In this document: piece after piece, positions 58,191-64,000 of the stretch
How positions within the stretch are numbered: the first letter of the stretch is position 1
Layout: each line of letters opens with the position of its first letter
Source of the DNA: Rhodanobacter sp. LX-99
GTDB taxonomy: Bacteria; Pseudomonadota; Gammaproteobacteria; Xanthomonadales; Rhodanobacteraceae
Assembly: GCF_018599185.1 (NCBI RefSeq)
Contig: NZ_JAHFVL010000001.1
Location: 1,860,001-1,924,000 of the forward strand
Direction: 5' to 3'
DNA length: 64,000 bases
Position numbers and translations under genes: made by a program
Notes under the pieces: generated by a model
The model's input: only the letters and a program-made list of their open reading frames with translations
The model's database searches: none
What the model was told of the DNA's origin: nothing

Positions 58191-59534
58191 ATGAACCGGG
58201 ACACCGATACCATCGCCGCCATCGCCAGCGCCCCTGGCGCAGCGGGTGTGGGCGTGCTGCGCGTATCCGGGCCGATGGTGCCGGCGATCGCGCAAGCCTT
58301 GCTCGGCCGCATGCCGCAACCCCGCTACGCGCACTTCGCCGCCTTCCGCGACGACGCTGGTGCGCTGATCGATCGCGGCCTGCTGCTGCATTTCCCCGCA
58401 CCCGCTTCGTACACCGGCGAACACGTACTTGAACTGCAGGGCCACGGCAGCGCGGTATTGCTCGACCTGCTGCTGCGCCGCTGCTGCGAACTCGGCGCGC
58501 GACTGGCGCGGCCCGGCGAATTCACCGAACGCGCGTTCTTGAACGGCAAACTCGACCTGGCCCAGGCCGAAGCCGTCGCCGACCTGATCGCCGCACGCTC
58601 GCAGGCCGGCGCGCGCGCCGCGCTGCAGTCGATGGAAGGCGTGTTCTCGCGCAGGGTCGAGGCGCTGCTGCAGGCGCTGATCGCGCTGCGCGTGCACATC
58701 GAGGCGGCGATCGATTTTCCGGAAGAGGAAATCGACTTCCTCGCCGACCCGGCGATCGCTGCCCAACTCGAAAGCCTGCGCGCCGAACTGGCCGAACTCC
58801 TGCGCGAAGCGCAACGCGGCCTGCGCCTCAACGATGGCCTGCGCGTGGCCATCATCGGTCGTCCCAACGCCGGCAAGTCCAGCCTGCTCAACGCGCTGGC
58901 CGGCAGCGAGCGCGCCATCGTCACGCCGATTCCCGGCACCACCCGCGACGTGCTGCGCGAAGCGCTCAGCCTCGACGGCATCGCGCTGGAACTGGCCGAC
59001 ACCGCCGGCCTGCGCGAAACGGAGGACGAAGTCGAACGCGAAGGCGTGCGCCGCGCCCACGGCGAACTGCAGCGCGCCGACGTCGCCCTGCTGGTCACCA
59101 CCGCCGCCGACTACCCCGCCGACCTGGCCTTCTTCGACGCCCTGCCCGCCGGCGTCGAACGCGTGGTGCTGATCAACAAGATCGACCTCGACCAGGCTCC
59201 CGCCCGCCACAACCAGTGCGAAGGCATGCACTGGCTATGGGCCTCGGCGAAAACCGGCGCTGGCCTCGACGCCCTGCGCGAGCACCTCAAGCGGCTGGCC
59301 GGTGCCGGCAGCGGCGAAGGCGCCTTCAGCGCGCGTCGTCGTCACGTGCTGGCGCTGCAGCAGGTCGGCGCACATCTTGATCGCACCGCCGCCATCCTCG
59401 CCACGAGTCGTGCCGGCGAACTCGCCGCCGAGGAACTGCGCCAGGCCCAGCACGCGCTGGGCGAAATCACCGGCAGCTACTCCAGCGACGATCTGCTCGG
59501 CGCGATCTTCAGCTCGTTCTGTATTGGCAAGTAA
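58191..59534 (+). CDS. mnmE: tRNA modification GTPase MnmE
   Basis: 447 aa. N-terminal tetrahydrofolate-binding domain (TIAAIASAPGAAGVGVLRVS), helical domain, and inserted G domain with GRPNAGKSSLLNAL, TRDV, DTAGLRE and NKID; the C-terminus is FCIGK with the conserved Cys. With MnmG it makes the cmnm5 modification at tRNA wobble U34. ATG 58191 starts the family N-terminus. Its stop codon TAA directly abuts the ribokinase stop codon on the other strand. Confidence 0.97.
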   Translation: MNRDTDTIAAIASAPGAAGVGVLRVSGPMVPAIAQALLGRMPQPRYAHFAAFRDDAGALIDRGLLLHFPAPASYTGEHVLELQGHGSAVLLDLLLRRCCELGARLARPGEFTERAFLNGKLDLAQAEAVADLIAARSQAGARAALQSMEGVFSRRVEALLQALIALRVHIEAAIDFPEEEIDFLADPAIAAQLESLRAELAELLREAQRGLRLNDGLRVAIIGRPNAGKSSLLNALAGSERAIVTPIPGTTRDVLREALSLDGIALELADTAGLRETEDEVEREGVRRAHGELQRADVALLVTTAADYPADLAFFDALPAGVERVVLINKIDLDQAPARHNQCEGMHWLWASAKTGAGLDALREHLKRLAGAGSGEGAFSARRRHVLALQQVGAHLDRTAAILATSRAGELAAEELRQAQHALGEITGSYSSDDLLGAIFSSFCIGK

Positions 59535-60431
59535 TCAGCCGGACTGCTGTGCGAGAAAAGCATCCAAGTCATGCAGGTCAGGCATGCCGCCCTGCGCACC
59601 GAGCCTGGTGACCGACAGCGCGGCGGCGGCGCAGGCCTTGCGGACGGCGGCGGCGAGGCCTTCGTGCAGGAACACGGCCAGTGCGGCGTTGAAGGTGTCG
59701 CCGGCGCCGGTGCTGTCGACCACCTCGACGTTGAAGCCGCTCTGGTGGAGCGGTTCGCCCTGCTCGCGGTACCAGGCGCCTTCGCCGCCGCGGGTGAGCA
59801 CGACCGGACAAGGCGCGCGCTGCATCAAGCTGCGGAAGTCTTCGTCCGGATCAGCGCCGAGCAGGATCGCCAGTTCGTGCTGGTTCGGGGTGACGTAGCG
59901 GGCGAGTTGCAGCCAGTCGGTCGGCAGCTTCTGCGCGGGGGCGGGGTTGAGGATCACCGGCACGCCGAGGCGGTGGCCCAGGCGCAAGGTGGCTTCGACG
60001 GTTTCCAGCGGAATCTCCATCTGCACCAGCACGGCGTCGGCGCGGGCGATCAGCGACTGCGCACCTTCGACCTGCGCCGGAGCGACGCGTGCGTTGGCGG
60101 CGGGGACCACGATGATCTGGTTCTCGCCGCCGGCGACGGTGATCGAGGCGGTGCCGCTGGCGCTGTCGTCGAGTTGCGCGACATGGCTGAGGTCGACCTT
60201 TTCGGCGGCCAGGCCCTCGCGCAGTTGCCGCCCGAACGCGTCGTCACCGATGGCGCCGACCAGCGCCACTTCGGCGCCGAGCCGCGCCGCCGCCACGGCC
60301 TGGTTGGCACCCTTGCCGCCTGGCACGGTGAGGAAACGTTCGCCCAGGATGGTCTCGCCGGGGCCGACGAAGCGCGGCGCCTGGGTAACCAGGTCCATGT
60401 TGATGCTGCCGACGACGACGATGCGTGTCAT
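59535..60431 (-). CDS. rbsK: Ribokinase
   Basis: 298 aa PfkB-family kinase. Signatures VVGSINMDLV at the start, PGGKGANQAVAAARLG near 38-53, and the anion-hole/catalytic block VVDSTGAGDTFNAAL near 245-258. Phosphorylates ribose; related nucleoside or sugar kinases are possible since no rbs transporter genes are adjacent. AGGGGA precedes ATG 60431. Converges with mnmE with no bases between stops. Confidence 0.9.
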   Translation of the reverse strand: MTRIVVVGSINMDLVTQAPRFVGPGETILGERFLTVPGGKGANQAVAAARLGAEVALVGAIGDDAFGRQLREGLAAEKVDLSHVAQLDDSASGTASITVAGGENQIIVVPAANARVAPAQVEGAQSLIARADAVLVQMEIPLETVEATLRLGHRLGVPVILNPAPAQKLPTDWLQLARYVTPNQHELAILLGADPDEDFRSLMQRAPCPVVLTRGGEGAWYREQGEPLHQSGFNVEVVDSTGAGDTFNAALAVFLHEGLAAAVRKACAAAALSVTRLGAQGGMPDLHDLDAFLAQQSG

Positions 60432-60572
60432 CTGTTGTCCCCTGCCACAGCGCGCTGGCTTCACGATGAACGCGAGAGCTTAACCGTTGACGCGATGGCG
60501 CTGAAACCGTCGGCGTGCGTCAGGCACCGGAAGGCAGCCTGCGGAAGGATTCCCTCGGTCGCCCGGCCTCAC

Positions 60573-61193
60573 TCAGGGGGAAGGCGCGCGGCCGAAGCCG
60601 GTATCGCCGGGCAGCAGGGACGGCGCGGGGCCGGCCACGGCGAGCAGGGACTGTGCGTAGCTGTCTTCGAGGCTGACGGTGGAGACTTCGTCCCAGGCGA
60701 AGAACGAGGGCTCGCGCATCCACTCCGCGTCGGGGCTCAGCTCCTGCATGTTGAAGCCGTCTTCCTCGACGTCGATCAGGCGGCCGATGTAGCAGACCTC
60801 GGACTCGTCCTCGCTGTCCACGTGCACGCCGATCACCGCCGCCTGCGCACCGGCGGCCTGGACGACCTCGCGGATGCTGTCCAGCGGGAAGCCGCGCGGC
60901 ATGCGCGGCAGGATGTGCTTCAGCGCCAGCGCCTTCTCGAAGAAGGCATGGTGCTTGTCCGGCGCCTCCAGCTCGGTGACGTCGCGGTGGCGCATCACGT
61001 ACATGCCGTCGTAGGTGACGCCGTCGCCGACCACCCAGAGCAGGAAGAATTCGCGTCCCACGCCACCCACGTAGCCGCAGAAGCTGCCGTGTTCAAGCTC
61101 CTCGCGCCACAACCGCACCAGCGTCTGCTTCTGCTGCGCCTCGCGCAACTGGGCGCGCTGGCCGGTGTTTTTCAGTTCGATAATGTTGCTCAC
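60573..61193 (-). CDS. Conserved hypothetical protein
   Basis: 206 aa, soluble, without signal peptide or membrane helix. The first half is charged (QLREAQQKQTLVRLWREELE) and followed by GSFCGYVGGVGREFFLLWVV and VTYDGMYVMRHRDVTELE; the second has IREVVQAAGAQAAVIGVHVD and an acidic stretch EDESEVCYIGRLIDVEEDGF. The beta-rich layout recalls small Sm- or SH3-like domains, but I recognise no family. Between hslU and rbsK on the same strand. Confidence 0.7.
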   Translation of the reverse strand: MSNIIELKNTGQRAQLREAQQKQTLVRLWREELEHGSFCGYVGGVGREFFLLWVVGDGVTYDGMYVMRHRDVTELEAPDKHHAFFEKALALKHILPRMPRGFPLDSIREVVQAAGAQAAVIGVHVDSEDESEVCYIGRLIDVEEDGFNMQELSPDAEWMREPSFFAWDEVSTVSLEDSYAQSLLAVAGPAPSLLPGDTGFGRAPSP

Positions 61194-61229
61194 GGCGCCT
61201 ATTTTAGCAGATGGGGGTGACCGGCTTGT

Positions 61230-62564
<1,335 letters not shown>

Positions 62565-62592
62565 GGGTTCACCAGAGAGATAGGTCTTTAGC

Positions 62593-62667
62593 CGTCATTC
62601 CGGCGGAAGCCGGAATCCAGCGTGGTGGCGCTACAGGCGCTGGATCCCGGCTTTCGCCGGGATGACG
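62593..62667. repeat. GTCATTCC-type inverted repeat between hslV and hslU
   Basis: Arms 62593-62622 (CGTCATTCCGGCGGAAGCCG...) and 62638-62667 (...CGGGATGACG) pair over 30 bases with three mismatches and a 15-base loop. Same element family as at 7531 and 7928, with GGCGGAAGCC cores. It lies within the hslV-hslU transcript. Confidence 0.85.
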
Positions 62668-62682
62668 ATAGGCCGAGGCGGC

Positions 62683-63219
62683 CTACAGCTCTTCGATCGA
62701 CACGTTGTGATTGGTGTAGATGCAGATGTCGCCGGCGATCTTCAGCGCCTTCTCGACGATGGTGCGCGCATCCAGTTCGGTGTTTTCGAGCAGGGCCATG
62801 GCCGCGGACTGGGCGAACGGGCCACCGGAGCCGATCGCGATCAGGCCATGCTCGGGTTCCACCACGTCGCCGTTGCCGGAGATCAGCAGCGAGGCCTCCT
62901 TGTCGGCCACCGCCAGCATCGCCTCGAGCCGGCCGAAGCGGCGGTCGGTGCGCCATTCCTTGGCCATCTCCACCGCGGCGCGGGTGAGATTGCTGTTGTG
63001 CTTCTCGAGCTTCTGCTCGAACAGTTCGAACAGGGTGAACGCGTCGGCGGTGGCGCCGGCGAATCCGGCGACCACGTCGCCCGCCTTGCCGAGCCGGCGC
63101 ACCTTGCGCGCATTGCCCTTCATCACCGTGTTGCCCAGCGTGACCTGGCCGTCGCTGCCGATCACGACGCGGCCTTCGCGGCGCACGCAGACGATGGTGG
63201 TGGCGTGGAAGGATTCCAT
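62683..63219 (-). CDS. hslV: HslV peptidase subunit of HslVU protease
   Basis: 178 aa proteasome-type threonine peptidase. The mature N-terminal Thr follows a short propeptide (MESFHA then [10 protein letters not shown]); GDGQ-type core [23 protein letters not shown] and SGNGDVVEP are conserved. Cleaves substrates delivered by HslU. ATG 63219 gives the normal six-residue propeptide; an upstream frame to 63291 is not family-like. Usually induced by heat shock; no sigma-32 promoter was verified here. Confidence 0.97.
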   Translation of the reverse strand: MESFHATTIVCVRREGRVVIGSDGQVTLGNTVMKGNARKVRRLGKAGDVVAGFAGATADAFTLFELFEQKLEKHNSNLTRAAVEMAKEWRTDRRFGRLEAMLAVADKEASLLISGNGDVVEPEHGLIAIGSGGPFAQSAAMALLENTELDARTIVEKALKIAGDICIYTNHNVSIEEL

Positions 63220-63333
63220 GGGGGCTCCGCAAGAAGATGTCTGAGCGGATGAGATGGGGTCGTGTGGGTATCGCTTCAATGTCGGGGGCAAACCCGGTTC
63301 CTTCCCTGCAGGCAGGGGAGCGGGTACAGCCGT

Positions 63334-64000
63334 CTATGGCTTGCGCTTCGCCCGCGGATGCGCGGCGTCGTAGACCCTGGCCAGGTGCTGGAAATCCAGG
63401 TGGGTGTAGATCTGGGTGGTGGCGATGTCGGCGTGGCCGAGCAGTTCCTGCACGGCGCGCAGGTCGCCGGAGGATTCCAGCATGTGGCTGGCGAAGGTAT
63501 GCCGCAGCAGGTGCGGATGGATGTGCTTCGGGATGCCCTGCTGCAGCGCCAGCGCCTTCATGCGCAGCTGCACCGTGCGCGGGTTGATCGGCGCACCGCC
63601 GCGGCCGCGGAAGATCGGGCTGTCCGCCGACATGCCTTCTTCCGCGCCAAGCGCGCGCAGCGCGGCGACGGCGTGGCGGCCGACCGGCACGATGCGGGTC
63701 TTGCTGCCCTTGCCGAGCACGCGCACTTCGCCCTCGTCGAGGTCGAGGTCGAGCCAGCGCAGGCCGCACAGCTCGGACAGGCGCAGGCCGCTGGAGTAGA
63801 ACAGCTCCAGCATCGCGCGGTCGCGCAGCGCCAGCTTGCCGCCGCTGTCGGTCTCCACCAGCGCGGCGGCCTCGTCGACGTCGAGCACCTGCGGCAGCTT
63901 GCGGCGCACCTTGGGGCCGCGCACGCCGAGCAGCGGATCACTGGCCAGCCGGCCCTCGCGGTTGAGCTGGCGGAACAGGCTGCGGCAGGACGACAGCAGG
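63334..64000 (-). CDS. xerC: Tyrosine recombinase XerC, N-terminus cut by window edge
   Basis: 222 codons visible, running in from the right edge without a start. Catalytic residues of the tyrosine recombinase domain are present: Arg in [14 protein letters not shown], Lys near [19 protein letters not shown] (His-x-x-Arg), [16 protein letters not shown] with His and the nucleophile Tyr. [14 protein letters not shown] marks the linker to the missing SAM-like N-terminal domain. Resolves chromosome dimers at dif with XerD. Upstream of hslV on the same strand, a frequent arrangement. Confidence 0.95.
   Translation of the reverse strand, partial: LLSSCRSLFRQLNREGRLASDPLLGVRGPKVRRKLPQVLDVDEAAALVETDSGGKLALRDRAMLELFYSSGLRLSELCGLRWLDLDLDEGEVRVLGKGSKTRIVPVGRHAVAALRALGAEEGMSADSPIFRGRGGAPINPRTVQLRMKALALQQGIPKHIHPHLLRHTFASHMLESSGDLRAVQELLGHADIATTQIYTHLDFQHLARVYDAAHPRAKRKP

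Noticed and set aside
63334..64000. xerC considered as a mobile-element integrase
   Set aside because: Neighbouring hslVU and the sequence pattern fit the housekeeping XerC; no attachment site or cargo genes seen.

Overview
The window is a high-GC chromosomal segment from a gammaproteobacterium of the order Xanthomonadales, most likely Rhodanobacteraceae (Rhodanobacter/Dyella-like). The order is inferred from the gene order pdxJ / exbD2-exbD1-exbB-tonB / gyrB-recF-dnaN-dnaA / rpmH-rnpA-yidC-mnmE around the replication origin, from two exbD copies behind tonB, and from dispersed GTCATTCC-type inverted repeats. The family assignment is weaker and rests on general resemblance of the proteins. 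No rRNA, tRNA, CRISPR array, prophage or insertion sequence was found, and no gene-free stretch exceeds about 300 bases.

Left edge to 13.6 kb: a truncated HEPN-like/MNT nucleotidyltransferase pair with operator-like direct repeats; two tandem secreted beta-propeller (PD40) proteins; a cupin and a small monooxygenase-fold protein; a tightly overlapping membrane operon (YqjD-, YqjE- and YqjK-like proteins plus an AI-2E-family permease); a PEBP protein; a GIY-YIG nuclease domain protein bracketed by inverted repeats; a sorbosone-dehydrogenase-like protein; a Ycf46-like AAA ATPase; a secreted alpha/beta hydrolase; and small hypotheticals. From 13.6 to 36.9 kb: a very long GH92 mannosidase, lipid and ester hydrolases, an Lrp regulator divergent from phenylalanine hydroxylase, a RES/Xre toxin-antitoxin pair, a DUF885 peptidase, a cluster of small enzymes behind a WYL regulator, fructose-1,6-bisphosphatase, a patatin lipoprotein, an S9 peptidase, a radical SAM protein, an MHS-type transporter and a DcaP-like porin.

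36.9 to 43.3 kb is an acetate module: acs, then a LuxR-type response regulator and a convergent transporter-fused hybrid histidine kinase that match the CrbR/CrbS pair known to control acs. A porin and a carboxylate-type transporter lie on the other side of acs, and a perfect 9+1+9 palindrome sits between porin and acs. A phosphopantetheinyl transferase and pdxJ follow.

44.9 to 59.5 kb is the origin region. tonB-exbB-exbD1-exbD2 energises outer-membrane receptors. gyrB-recF-dnaN-dnaA run leftward and rpmH-rnpA-yidC-mnmE rightward. DnaA boxes cluster on both sides of dnaA, the dnaN-dnaA gap also holds an AT-rich stretch, and two parS centromere sites for ParB are embedded in the recF coding sequence. 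The right end holds ribokinase, an uncharacterised conserved protein, hslVU and a truncated xerC.

The observations I consider most worth checking are the parS sites inside recF, the tandem two-hairpin repeat with compensatory changes between yidC and mnmE, the palindrome in the acs/porin promoter region, and the operator-like repeats overlapping the start of the MNT regulator. I did not find a convincing wholly undescribed system.
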